Shown here: in pieces, positions 1-6,202 of the stretch
Position numbering within the stretch: the first letter of the stretch is position 1
Layout of the letters: every line of letters begins with the position of its first letter
DNA from: an uncultured Collinsella sp.
GTDB taxonomy: Bacteria > Actinomycetota > Coriobacteriia > Coriobacteriales > Coriobacteriaceae
Direction: 5' to 3'
Assembly (NCBI GenBank): GCA_900541245.1
Contig: UQIS01000055.1
Span: 1-8,551 of the forward strand
Length of the DNA stretch: 8,551 nucleotides
The notes under the pieces: model-generated
The model's database searches: none
What the model was told of the DNA's origin: nothing
What the model saw: the letters and a program-made list of their open reading frames with translations, nothing else
Position numbers and translations under genes: made by a program

Positions 1-1
1 T

Positions 2-151
2 CCCGCGGCCGAGTATGGTGTCGAGATGATCTTCGTCGGCCGCGATGGCGATGCCGAGATCACTATGGACGAGATGGCCCGACTGCGCGGAACGATTAAC
101 TACGAGGTCGCCTGCGGCTTTGGCATGCGTCTCGACAAGGTCTACGTGTAG
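2..151 (+). CDS. alr: Alanine racemase, C-terminal 49 residues (5' end outside window)
   Basis: Only the last 49 codons are present; the reading frame enters from the left edge and ends at TAG 149-151. The visible part contains a glycine-rich strand (MIFVGRDG), then a helix-like stretch (ITMDEMARLRG) leading into GTINYEVACGFGMRLDKVYV. This matches the conserved end of the alanine racemase C-terminal beta domain, where the family has a GTxxYEv segment, an Arg and a final Tyr close to the stop. The enzyme uses PLP to interconvert L- and D-alanine in the cytoplasm and supplies D-Ala for peptidoglycan. In many Actinobacteria alr lies directly upstream of tsaE/tsaB, which fits here. The catalytic PLP lysine lies in the missing part, so activity cannot be judged. 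Confidence 0.85.
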   Translation, partial: PAAEYGVEMIFVGRDGDAEITMDEMARLRGTINYEVACGFGMRLDKVYV

Positions 152-159
152 GAGCCGCT

Positions 160-780
160 ATGGGCGTCATGCACATCCCCGGCCATACCCATCAGGCGCC
201 ACGTGAGGTCGCACTCGAGGAAATTGAGGCCGTTCTGGGCGATTGTCACCTCTGCCAGCTCTACCAGTCGCGTCACAATATCGTGTTTGGCGTGGGAAAC
301 CCCCGCGCTCGCGTCATGTTTATCGGTGAGGCGCCGGGTCGCAATGAGGATTTGCAGGGTGAGCCCTTTGTGGGGGCGGCAGGCGAGGACCTCAACGGCA
401 TTTTGTCGCTGGCGGGGCTCAAACGCGAAGACGTCTACATTGCCAACGTGCTTAAGTGCCGCCCGCCGGGAAACCGCAATCCGCGTCCCGAGGAAGTGCT
501 GGCTTGCTCGCCGTTTTTGCGTGAGCAGATTCGAAGCATCTGGCCCGATATTATCGTGACGCTCGGCAACCCCGCGACGCACTTTGTGCTTAAGACCGAG
601 ATTGGCATTACTAAGCTGCGCGGCAGGTTCCACCAGATGGGGCATTTTGTAGTAATGCCCACGTTCCATCCGGCAGCAGCGCTGCGCAATCCGGCGTGGC
701 AGGAGCTGCTGGAGGAAGACTTTAAGATGCTGGGCGATTATCTGGAGCGACATCCCGCACCAGAGGACGCCTCGGAATAA
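160..780 (+). CDS. Family 4 uracil-DNA glycosylase, 4Fe-4S type
   Basis: This 206-residue protein probably removes uracil from DNA as the first step of base excision repair. Four cysteines sit where family 4 enzymes hold a 4Fe-4S cluster: C29 and C32 (CHLC), C100 (LKC) and C116 (LAC). The active-site motif GEAPG is at 56-60, followed by the EPFVGAAG segment. The second conserved motif, FHPAAALRNP, is at 169-178 with H170. The length is usual for the family. The start at 160 is backed by a GGAG at 151-154 that overlaps the alr stop codon, five bases before the ATG; ATG 169 is a weaker alternative. The gene follows alr by 8 bases and precedes tsaE by 12, so it is very likely cotranscribed with them. 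The family is clear; the exact substrate range (uracil only or other deaminated bases) cannot be read from the sequence. Confidence 0.93.
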   Translation: MGVMHIPGHTHQAPREVALEEIEAVLGDCHLCQLYQSRHNIVFGVGNPRARVMFIGEAPGRNEDLQGEPFVGAAGEDLNGILSLAGLKREDVYIANVLKCRPPGNRNPRPEEVLACSPFLREQIRSIWPDIIVTLGNPATHFVLKTEIGITKLRGRFHQMGHFVVMPTFHPAAALRNPAWQELLEEDFKMLGDYLERHPAPEDASE

Positions 781-792
781 TAAGGAGCATAT

Positions 793-1299
793 ATGTCCCT
801 GGAGCGCCTGGGGGTAGGTACTTACAAAACGACTTGCGCTGCCGATACGGAGTACTTTGGCGAGCTAATTGCACCGTGCCTTGAGGACGGCGATGTGCTC
901 ATTCTGACCGGTGGCCTGGGAGTGGGCAAAACTCACTTTACCAAGGGCGTCTCGCGCGGGCTGGGCGATGGGCATATGGTTACGAGTCCTACGTTTGCGC
1001 TCATGGCCGTTCACGATCAAGGTCGTATTCCGCTGTTTCACTTTGATCTATACCGCCTGGAGCATGCTTACGAGCTCGAGGATACGGGCATTTTCGATGT
1101 GCTGGGCTATGAGGGTGCTTGCCTGCTGGAATGGGGCGAACAATTCCAGGACGAGCTGACGGATGAGTATCTTTCGGTGACGCTCAAGCGTGATGCGGGC
1201 GACAGCGATGTGCGAACGATAACGCTTGAGGCGCACGGTGACCGCGCAATGGAGCTTTCCCATTTGATTGATAAGGCTGTACAAGATGAGCTTGCATAA
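793..1299 (+). CDS. tsaE: TsaE, ATPase of the tRNA t6A37 synthesis complex
   Basis: This 168-residue P-loop protein works with TsaB and TsaD in bacterial synthesis of N6-threonylcarbamoyladenosine at tRNA position 37, where its ATPase activity resets the complex between cycles. The Walker A motif GGLGVGKT is at residues 40-47. The family hallmarks follow in order: TSPTFAL at 64-70, HFDLYRL at 83-89 and LLEWGE at 111-116, which includes the conserved Trp. The length is typical, slightly extended at the C-terminus. An AGGAG at 783-787 sits five bases before the ATG. The stop codon lies inside the next gene: TsaB begins at 1286, giving a 14-base overlap that suggests translational coupling and a fixed TsaE-to-TsaBD supply. 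Confidence 0.95.
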   Translation: MSLERLGVGTYKTTCAADTEYFGELIAPCLEDGDVLILTGGLGVGKTHFTKGVSRGLGDGHMVTSPTFALMAVHDQGRIPLFHFDLYRLEHAYELEDTGIFDVLGYEGACLLEWGEQFQDELTDEYLSVTLKRDAGDSDVRTITLEAHGDRAMELSHLIDKAVQDELA

Positions 1300-3670
1300 C
1301 GACAACGCGCTGGTGGTGGCGCTCGATACCTCGACCGACATGCTTGCCTGCGCGGCAAGCTGGATTGATGGACAGACGGGCGAGACGAAGCTCGTGAGTG
1401 GCGACCACATGTGTCGCCGTCACGCCAACGTTGAGCTCGTGAATACCGTTGATGGCGTGCTGGCTCAAGCCGGTCTGGATTGCAGCGATGTTGGTTGCTA
1501 TGTGGTCGGCCGCGGCCCGGGGTCCTTTACGGGTGTGCGCATCGGCATCTCCACTGCCAAGGGCCTCGCGCGTGGTGCCAATGTTCCGCTGCTGGGCGTG
1601 TCGACGCTCGACGCTTGCGCTTGGACGGCGTGGAAGGCAGGCGTGCGCGGCAAGCTTGGTATCTTGGCCGATGCTATGCGCGGTGAGGTATATCCGGCGC
1701 TGTATATGCTGGTCGATGAGGGTCCCGAGCGTCAATTTGAGCGCGAACACGTGGTCAAGGCCGCCGTGGCGCTCGATGAGTGGCGCCGAGCAGCGGACTG
1801 GGACCAGGTTCAGCTGACCGGTGACGGTCTCGTGCGCTATGGCAAGCTGCTGGGTGAGGACGAGACCGCCCGCTGCGTGGAGCGCGACCTGTGGTGGCCT
1901 TCGGGCGAGGGCTTGCTGCTCGCGCACGCTGCGGGTGACGGCGATCCGGCCCGCGTCCTGCCGATTTACACGCGCCTTTCGGATGCCGAGGAAAACGAGC
2001 GCAAGCGTCTTGGTCTTGCCGAGAGTGCGCAGAGCGAAATTACGGGCGTTGCCGATGAGCTCGCCGGTCGTCATCTGCAGTTCCGTCCCATGGGCGCGGC
2101 GGATGCCGAGGGCGCGAGCGCGCTGGAGGCTGCCTGCTTTGAAGGTGCCGGACACGAGGCGTGGACGCCGGGCATGTTCCTGTCCGAACTGGGCGAGGAC
2201 GTCGCTGCGCCGCGTAGTTGGTGGGTAGCACACGACGATGGCAAGCTGCTGGGCCTTGCCGGCGGTATGGTCGTGGACGGTGATGTGCAGATTCTGGATG
2301 TCGCCGTCGACCCGGCACATCGCCGTGAGGGCATTGCCCGCAAGCTGCTGTCGCATGTGAGCTATGATGCCCAGATGCTCGGCTGCACCACGGCTTCGCT
2401 CGAGGTCGAGGACGGCAACGAGGGAGCGATCGCGCTTTATAGCGCTCTGGGCTTTACCGAGGCAGGACGGCGCCGCGGCTACTATGGTGCCGGCAAGGAT
2501 GCCATCGTCATGACGGCTCCGCTGCCCCTCGTGCTTCCGGTCGACAATGCTTCGCCCGAGCCGACGGCGGCAGAGCAGCGCGTATGGCCGCTGCCTGCGC
2601 CCGGGCGCTCCGAGGGGGAGCGTGCCGAAATTGAACGCCGCCGCCTAGTGCTCGCTATCGAGAGTTCCTGCGACGAGACGGCCGTGGCGATTATCGATGC
2701 GGATGGCAATATGCTGGCCAACCAGGTGTCGACGCAGATTGATTTCCATGCCCGTTTTGGCGGCGTGGTGCCCGAAATCGCCTCGCGCAAGCACGTTGAG
2801 GTGATTGTGAGTGTCGTGGATGCGGCGCTCGAGGATGCCGCAGCATCGCTGGGCCTTACGGGCGGAGCCATTGCACCAAGTGAGCTTGCCGCCGTGGGCG
2901 TGACGCAGGGTCCGGGCCTGGTGGGCGCGCTCGTGGTTGGCGTCGCCTTCGCCAAGGGCTTTGCCTACGCTGCTGGCAAGCCGCTCGTGTGCGTCAACCA
3001 TCTTGAGGGTCATCTGTTTGCCAACTTGCTGGCGCAGCCCGACCTCAAGCCGCCGTTCATCTTCACGCTTGTCTCGGGCGGGCACACCATGCTCGTGCAC
3101 GTGAAGGCGTGGGGCGACTACGAGGTGCTCGGTGAGACGCTCGACGACGCTGTGGGCGAGGCCTTCGACAAGGTAGCCAAGGCGTTGGGTCTGGGCTATC
3201 CCGGTGGCCCCATCATCTCTAAGCTGGCCGAGACGGGCAACCCCAAGGCGATCGATTTCCCCCGTGCGCTTAACAGCAGAGGAGACTATCGCTTCTCGCT
3301 TTCGGGCCTTAAAACCGCTGTGACGCTCTACATTGAACAGGAGACCAAGGCCGGGCGCACGATTCACCTGCCCGATCTGGCAGCTTCGTTTGAGGCAGCT
3401 GTCTTTGACGTGCAGTACAAGAAGGCCAAAAACGCACTGCACGCTACCGGATGCAAGGAATACTGCATCGGTGGCGGCGTCTCGGCCAACCCGCATCTGC
3501 GCGAGATGATGATCAAGAAGCTTGGGCGTCAGGGGATTCGCGTAACGGTGCCGCCCTTGTCTGCCTGTACCGATAACGCAGCCATGATTGCGGAGGTCGC
3601 TCGCCGTAAATTCGACCGAGGTGAAATCTCGCCGTTCGACGTCGACGCCGATCCAAACATGACGCTGTAG
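1286..3670 (+). CDS. tsaB-rimI-tsaD: TsaB-RimI-TsaD three-domain fusion: t6A37 synthesis plus S18 N-acetyltransferase
   Basis: A single 794-residue frame joins three enzymes. Residues 1-230 are TsaB, with GRGPGSFTGVRIG at 75-87 and the usual ending LPIYTR at 225-230. Residues about 264-412 are a GNAT acetyltransferase of the RimI type: acetyl-CoA loop RREGIA at 346-351, then LEVEDGN, ALYSALGF and GRRRGYY between 372 and 400. Residues about 453-794 are TsaD: ESSCDET near 459-465, metal-binding H572 and H576 in NHLEGH, GLGYPGG at 635-641, SLSGLKT, GGGVSAN at 729-735 and D763 in CTDNAAM. TsaD transfers the threonylcarbamoyl group to A37 with TsaB as partner; RimI acetylates the Ala N-terminus of ribosomal protein S18. 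All expected catalytic residues are visible, so each part looks functional. An ATG at 1286, with AAGG at 1273-1276, is preferred over the upstream TTG at 1268 because the TsaB fold begins at ALVVALDTS. A linker (about 413-452) rich in Pro, Glu and Ala separates RimI from TsaD. Confidence 0.95.
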   Translation: MSLHNDNALVVALDTSTDMLACAASWIDGQTGETKLVSGDHMCRRHANVELVNTVDGVLAQAGLDCSDVGCYVVGRGPGSFTGVRIGISTAKGLARGANVPLLGVSTLDACAWTAWKAGVRGKLGILADAMRGEVYPALYMLVDEGPERQFEREHVVKAAVALDEWRRAADWDQVQLTGDGLVRYGKLLGEDETARCVERDLWWPSGEGLLLAHAAGDGDPARVLPIYTRLSDAEENERKRLGLAESAQSEITGVADELAGRHLQFRPMGAADAEGASALEAACFEGAGHEAWTPGMFLSELGEDVAAPRSWWVAHDDGKLLGLAGGMVVDGDVQILDVAVDPAHRREGIARKLLSHVSYDAQMLGCTTASLEVEDGNEGAIALYSALGFTEAGRRRGYYGAGKDAIVMTAPLPLVLPVDNASPEPTAAEQRVWPLPAPGRSEGERAEIERRRLVLAIESSCDETAVAIIDADGNMLANQVSTQIDFHARFGGVVPEIASRKHVEVIVSVVDAALEDAAASLGLTGGAIAPSELAAVGVTQGPGLVGALVVGVAFAKGFAYAAGKPLVCVNHLEGHLFANLLAQPDLKPPFIFTLVSGGHTMLVHVKAWGDYEVLGETLDDAVGEAFDKVAKALGLGYPGGPIISKLAETGNPKAIDFPRALNSRGDYRFSLSGLKTAVTLYIEQETKAGRTIHLPDLAASFEAAVFDVQYKKAKNALHATGCKEYCIGGGVSANPHLREMMIKKLGRQGIRVTVPPLSACTDNAAMIAEVARRKFDRGEISPFDVDADPNMTL

Positions 3671-3681
3671 CTGGTACGGCG

Positions 3682-3703
3682 CGGTCCCCGGACGGAGGGG
3701 CCG
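3682..3703 (+). other. Short GC-rich hairpin just after the tsaD stop
   Basis: CGG 3682-3684 and CCCC 3686-3689 can pair with GGGG 3697-3700 and CCG 3701-3703, leaving T3685 bulged and a seven-base loop. No T-run follows, so it is not a terminator by itself. It may protect the 3' end of the mRNA or simply be chance in GC-rich DNA. Confidence 0.3.
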
Positions 3704-3732
3704 GATATAAGGTTTCCTGCTCTACAGTCCTG

Positions 3733-3769
3733 CGCAAGACGAAGGCCACATTAAGTGGCCTTCTTTGCG
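3733..3769 (+). terminator. Terminator closing the alr-udg-tsaE-tsaBID operon
   Basis: A perfect 9-bp stem, GAAGGCCAC (3741-3749) against GTGGCCTTC (3755-3763), has a five-base ATTAA loop. An outer stem CGCAA (3733-3737) / TTGCG (3765-3769) can add five pairs across a small internal loop. The T-run is short (TTT at 3764-3766), so efficiency may be moderate. It lies 62 bases after the fusion gene's stop. Confidence 0.75.
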
Positions 3770-3885
3770 TGCGGAACTCGCGATAAAGTTCATATGCGCC
3801 GCCCGGCTCCCGCGGCTCTCAGGGGCAACTCTCATGCAAAAACTGTCGTGGGGTAAAGTCCGAGGTCAGTGGCGTTTTATACCGA
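3770..3885. other. Intergenic stretch with no recognised feature
   Basis: Between the operon terminator and the AT-rich promoter region of cstA, I find no convincing ORF, RNA gene or known riboswitch signature on either strand. A 5-bp GCCGC/GCGGC pairing at 3798-3816 is the only local structure and is expected by chance at this GC content. Confidence 0.4.
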
Positions 3886-3909
3886 GAATTTCAAAAAAGT
3901 TGAAAATTC
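3886..3909. repeat. AT-rich inverted repeat upstream of the cstA promoter
   Basis: GAATTTCAA (3886-3894) is the reverse complement of TTGAAATTC, which appears at 3900-3909 with one extra A (TTGAAAATTC). The arms are five bases apart and end 14 bases before the -35 box. This could be an UP element, an activator site or a repressor site; no specific regulator can be named. Confidence 0.4.
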
Positions 3910-3923
3910 ATTACAAATTTGCG

Positions 3924-3952
3924 TTGACTTTAGGTAACTAAAGTTTCATACT
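3924..3952 (+). promoter_or_regulatory. Sigma-70-type promoter for the leader and cstA
   Basis: The -35 box TTGACT (3924-3929) and the -10 box CATACT (3947-3952) are separated by exactly 17 bases. The DNA upstream is strikingly AT-rich (3885-3920), as in UP elements. Transcription would start near 3959-3960, about 40 to 64 bases before the leader peptide start and about 230 bases before cstA. Confidence 0.72.
3927..3944. promoter_or_regulatory. 18-bp palindrome between -35 and -10, candidate repressor operator
   Basis: ACTTTAGGTAACTAAAGT has perfect 7-bp arms (3927-3933 and 3938-3944) around a central GTAA whose inner TA is also symmetric. It overlaps the end of the -35 box and fills most of the spacer, where a bound protein would block RNA polymerase. 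The TTAGG-TA-ACTAA core loosely recalls DtxR/IdeR-type boxes, but no regulator gene is in the window and that link is speculative. Confidence 0.45.
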
Positions 3953-4023
3953 CCTTTTCAACCACTGGGGGATGTGAACACGCACGGATCGTTCGCATCA
4001 TGATTGAAGAGGATTTCTTAGAC

Positions 4024-4068
4024 ATGTTCACGCATCAGCTAAACATTATCAGCGTAGTAATTATCTGA
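4024..4068 (+). CDS. Leader peptide MFTHQLNIISVVII, Ile/Val-rich
   Basis: A 14-codon ORF lies between the promoter and a strong terminator ahead of cstA. Its last eight residues, NIISVVII, include four Ile and two Val, which is the composition expected of an attenuation leader that senses branched-chain aminoacyl-tRNA. GAAGAGG at 4006-4012 can serve as ribosome binding site, 11 bases before ATG 4024. An in-frame ATG at 4000 would add MIEEDFLD but has a poorer Shine-Dalgarno. The codons are atypical for strong expression here: CTA once, GTA twice and ATT twice, none of which occurs in frame in cstA. The stop codon TGA (4066-4068) lies inside the 3' arm of the first leader hairpin. Translation is inferred, not shown. 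Confidence 0.68.
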   Translation: MFTHQLNIISVVII

Positions 4069-4158
4069 TGCGGGTTAGCACATACAGCTAGCCCGTACGA
4101 TAACGGGCGGCTGATGAAGATGAGGGCCGTCGAGCGCAACCGACGGCCCTCATTTTTT
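4031..4158 (+). promoter_or_regulatory. Transcription attenuator with mutually exclusive hairpins ahead of cstA
   Basis: Four successive structures can be read by eye. Hairpin A pairs CGCATCAG (4031-4038, inside the leader ORF) with CTGATGCG (4065-4072, over the stop codon). Hairpin B pairs GGGTTAG (4072-4078) with CTAGCCC (4088-4094), with one G-U. Hairpin C pairs CAGC..GCCCG (4085-4095) with CGGGC.GCTG (4104-4113) and excludes B. The terminator is 4121-4152. A possible antiterminator pairs GGCGGCT (4106-4112) with GGCCGTC (4125-4131), using the 3' arm of C and the 5' arm of the terminator. An inferred logic: a ribosome stalled on the Ile/Val codons breaks A and lets B form, so C cannot form and the antiterminator is free; a ribosome reaching the stop covers the 5' arm of B, so C and the terminator form. 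Energies were not calculated. Confidence 0.65.
4121..4158 (+). terminator. Rho-independent terminator between leader and cstA
   Basis: A perfect 12-bp stem, TGAGGGCCGTCG (4121-4132) against CGACGGCCCTCA (4141-4152), has an eight-base loop and is followed directly by six T (4153-4158). It is stronger than the terminator closing the upstream operon, and lies after the cstA promoter but 35 bases before the cstA start, so it must be regulated for cstA to be expressed from that promoter. Confidence 0.88.
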
Positions 4159-4193
4159 ATGTCTGGGAAGTTCTTTTTAGAGGAGGAAATGTA

Positions 4194-6083
4194 ATGAACG
4201 GAGTTTTGCTCATGGTTGTGGCCGCGGCGGTGCTCGCCTGCGGCTATCTGGGCTATGGTCGCTGGCTGGCCAACAAGTGGGGCGTTGACAAGGATGCCCT
4301 CACGCCGGCCAAGCGCATGAAGGACGGCAACAGCTTCTCGCCCGTCTCCGCCTTCACCGCGTTCTCGCACCAGTTCAGCTCGATCTGCGGTGCCGGCCCT
4401 GTTACGGGTACGATCGTCGCCATGGCCTTTGGCTGGCTGCCCGTCGTGCTCTGGGTCCTCGTCGGCGGCATCTTCTTTGGCGCCGTCCACGACTTTGGCG
4501 CCCTGTACGCCTCGATGAAGAACAACGGCAAGTCCCTGGCTCAGCTCATCGAGAAGTACATCGGCAAGACCGGCCGTCGCCTGTTCCTGCTGTTCTGCTG
4601 GCTGTTCTGCATCATCGTCATCGCCGCCTTCACCGACATGGTCTGCAAGACGTTCATGTTCACCCCGGCCGTTGACGCTTCTGGTGCTGCTACCGGTGCC
4701 ATCGACTTCACCAAGTCCTATGCCGCCGGCTGCGCTGGTACCATCTCCATCCTGTTCACCTTCGTCGCTATCGCCTTTGGTTGGGCCCAGAAGAAGTTCA
4801 ACCTCACCGGCGCTGCCGAGTTCGTCACCGGCGTGGTCCTCATGGTTCTCATGTTCGCCGTCGGTATGCAGTTCCCGGTCTACCTGGATAAGTTCCAGTG
4901 GTTCGCCGTCGTCATGGTCTACCTGGTCTTCGCTGGCGCTATGCCCATCCAGATGCTCAAGACCCCGCGTGACTACCTCACTTCCATCATGATGATCGTC
5001 ATGATCGTCTGCGCTGTCCTCGGCATCGTCGTCCTGGGCGTCAACGGTCAGGCCACTATCACCGCTCCGGTCTTCACCGGCTTCTCCACTGCCTCCGGCA
5101 TGATGTTCCCGGTCCTGTTCGTCTCCGTCGCTTGCGGTGCTCTCTCCGGTTTCCACAGCCTCGTTTCTTCCGGCACCTCTTCTAAGCAGGTTGAGAAGGA
5201 GCAGGACGCCGTCAAGGTCGGTTACGGCGCCATGATCGTCGAGTCCTTCGTCGGCATCCTTGCCATCATCGTCGCCGGCATCATGTTCTCCGACATGAAC
5301 ACCGCCGGTACCGGCGCCCTCAACGCCGGTGTCGCTTCCACCCCGTTCCAGATCTTCGCCGCTGGCATCTCCCGCGGTATGCAGGCCTTCGGTGTTGACG
5401 GCACGCTCGCTACCGTCTTTATGACCATGAACGTCTCCGCTCTGGCCCTGACCTCGCTCGACGCCGTCGCCCGCATCGCCCGCACTTCGTTCTCCGAGTT
5501 CTTTGCCCAGACCAACGATGCCCTGGCCATCGAGTCCAAGGCCGGCTACATGAAGGTCCTCGGCAACCCCTGGTTCGCCACGGTCGTTACCCTGCTTCCC
5601 GGTCTCGCCCTCGCTTTTGGTGGCTATGCCAACATCTGGCCGCTCTTTGGTGCTTCCAACCAGCTGCTCGGCGGCATGACCATGATCACCCTCGCCGTGT
5701 TCTGCAAGTGCACCGGCCGCAAGGGCTGGATGCTCTACGTGCCCGTCGTCTTCCTGCTCTGCTGCACCTTCACCTCGCTGGTCCAGAGCGCCATGGGCTG
5801 CATGGCCGCTGTCCAGGCTTACGGCTTCTTCGGCACCATCCCGGCTACCGCCACCACGGCCGCCGTCTCCGTCGCCGCCACCAAGGGCCTGCAGCTTGTC
5901 TTCGCCGTCCTGCTGATGGTCCTGGGCCTCATCGTTGCCGTTAACTGCCTCAAGGAGTTCTTCGGCAAGGAGGCCGGTTCCATGCCCGACGAGGAGCCCG
6001 AGTGGTCCGAGATGGGCAAGGCCGAGTATGGCCGCGCTGCTGCTGCCGAGGCTCCTGTCGACGCCGAGGCCGCCAAGGCTTAG
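4194..6083 (+). CDS. cstA: CstA family peptide/pyruvate transporter
   Basis: This 629-residue integral membrane protein belongs to the CstA family (CstA and CstA_5TM domains). E. coli members take up peptides (CstA) or pyruvate (CstA, BtsT); which applies here is not decided by sequence alone. The N-terminus shows a first membrane segment (about 2-20), then the conserved GYGRW at 20-24, SAFTAFSHQFSSICGAGPVTG at 52-72 (in two overlapping blocks) and GAVHDFGA at 96-103. The C-terminal half has the conserved GASNQLLGGM near 486-495 and ends in a charged cytoplasmic tail rich in Glu and Ala. It is shorter than the E. coli proteins (about 700) and close to Firmicute homologues. AGGAGG at 4181-4186 lies seven bases before the ATG, an excellent ribosome binding site. 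Codons are strongly biased to C- or G-ending forms with no in-frame ATT, GTA, CTA or TTA, suggesting high expression. Expression is probably gated by the upstream attenuator. Confidence 0.93.
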   Translation: MNGVLLMVVAAAVLACGYLGYGRWLANKWGVDKDALTPAKRMKDGNSFSPVSAFTAFSHQFSSICGAGPVTGTIVAMAFGWLPVVLWVLVGGIFFGAVHDFGALYASMKNNGKSLAQLIEKYIGKTGRRLFLLFCWLFCIIVIAAFTDMVCKTFMFTPAVDASGAATGAIDFTKSYAAGCAGTISILFTFVAIAFGWAQKKFNLTGAAEFVTGVVLMVLMFAVGMQFPVYLDKFQWFAVVMVYLVFAGAMPIQMLKTPRDYLTSIMMIVMIVCAVLGIVVLGVNGQATITAPVFTGFSTASGMMFPVLFVSVACGALSGFHSLVSSGTSSKQVEKEQDAVKVGYGAMIVESFVGILAIIVAGIMFSDMNTAGTGALNAGVASTPFQIFAAGISRGMQAFGVDGTLATVFMTMNVSALALTSLDAVARIARTSFSEFFAQTNDALAIESKAGYMKVLGNPWFATVVTLLPGLALAFGGYANIWPLFGASNQLLGGMTMITLAVFCKCTGRKGWMLYVPVVFLLCCTFTSLVQSAMGCMAAVQAYGFFGTIPATATTAAVSVAATKGLQLVFAVLLMVLGLIVAVNCLKEFFGKEAGSMPDEEPEWSEMGKAEYGRAAAAEAPVDAEAAKA

Positions 6084-6122
6084 TCGACCTGACGAGTTGA
6101 ACGTCACATCTATATGACTCGG

Positions 6123-6160
6123 AAAGACCGGATCCGCGACTTCGCGGGCTCGGTCTTTTT
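6123..6160 (+). terminator. Terminator after cstA
   Basis: AAAGACCG (6123-6130) pairs with CGGTCTTT (6151-6158), and an inner CCGCG (6134-6138) / CGCGG (6143-6147) stem extends it across a small mismatch. The loop is ACTT. A T-run (6155-6161) follows. It begins 39 bases after the cstA stop and makes cstA a single-gene unit. Confidence 0.88.
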
Positions 6161-6202
6161 TCATGCAAAAGCGGGTGACGCTCGAGTGTTCTCGCAGATG
6201 TT

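Noticed and set aside
1268..1285. TTG at 1268 as the start of the TsaB-RimI-TsaD fusion.
   Set aside because: It would lengthen the overlap with tsaE to 32 bases, has no good ribosome binding site, and the TsaB fold starts after ATG 1286.
1184..2356. A 390-codon minus-strand frame opposite TsaB-RimI.
   Set aside because: It covers conserved TsaB and RimI motifs on the other strand, has no plausible ribosome binding context and no recognisable domain.
3672..3702. TGGTACGGCGCGG followed by TCCCC after the tsaD stop, recalling the T-box antiterminator sequence.
   Set aside because: The match to the T-box TGGNACCGCG core is imperfect, the space for a stem I would lie inside the tsaD coding region, and the gene downstream has its own promoter and leader.
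3971..3985. TGTGA near 3973 as half of a CRP site, because E. coli cstA is CRP-dependent.
   Set aside because: There is no matching TCACA half at the proper distance, and the position is downstream of the inferred transcription start.
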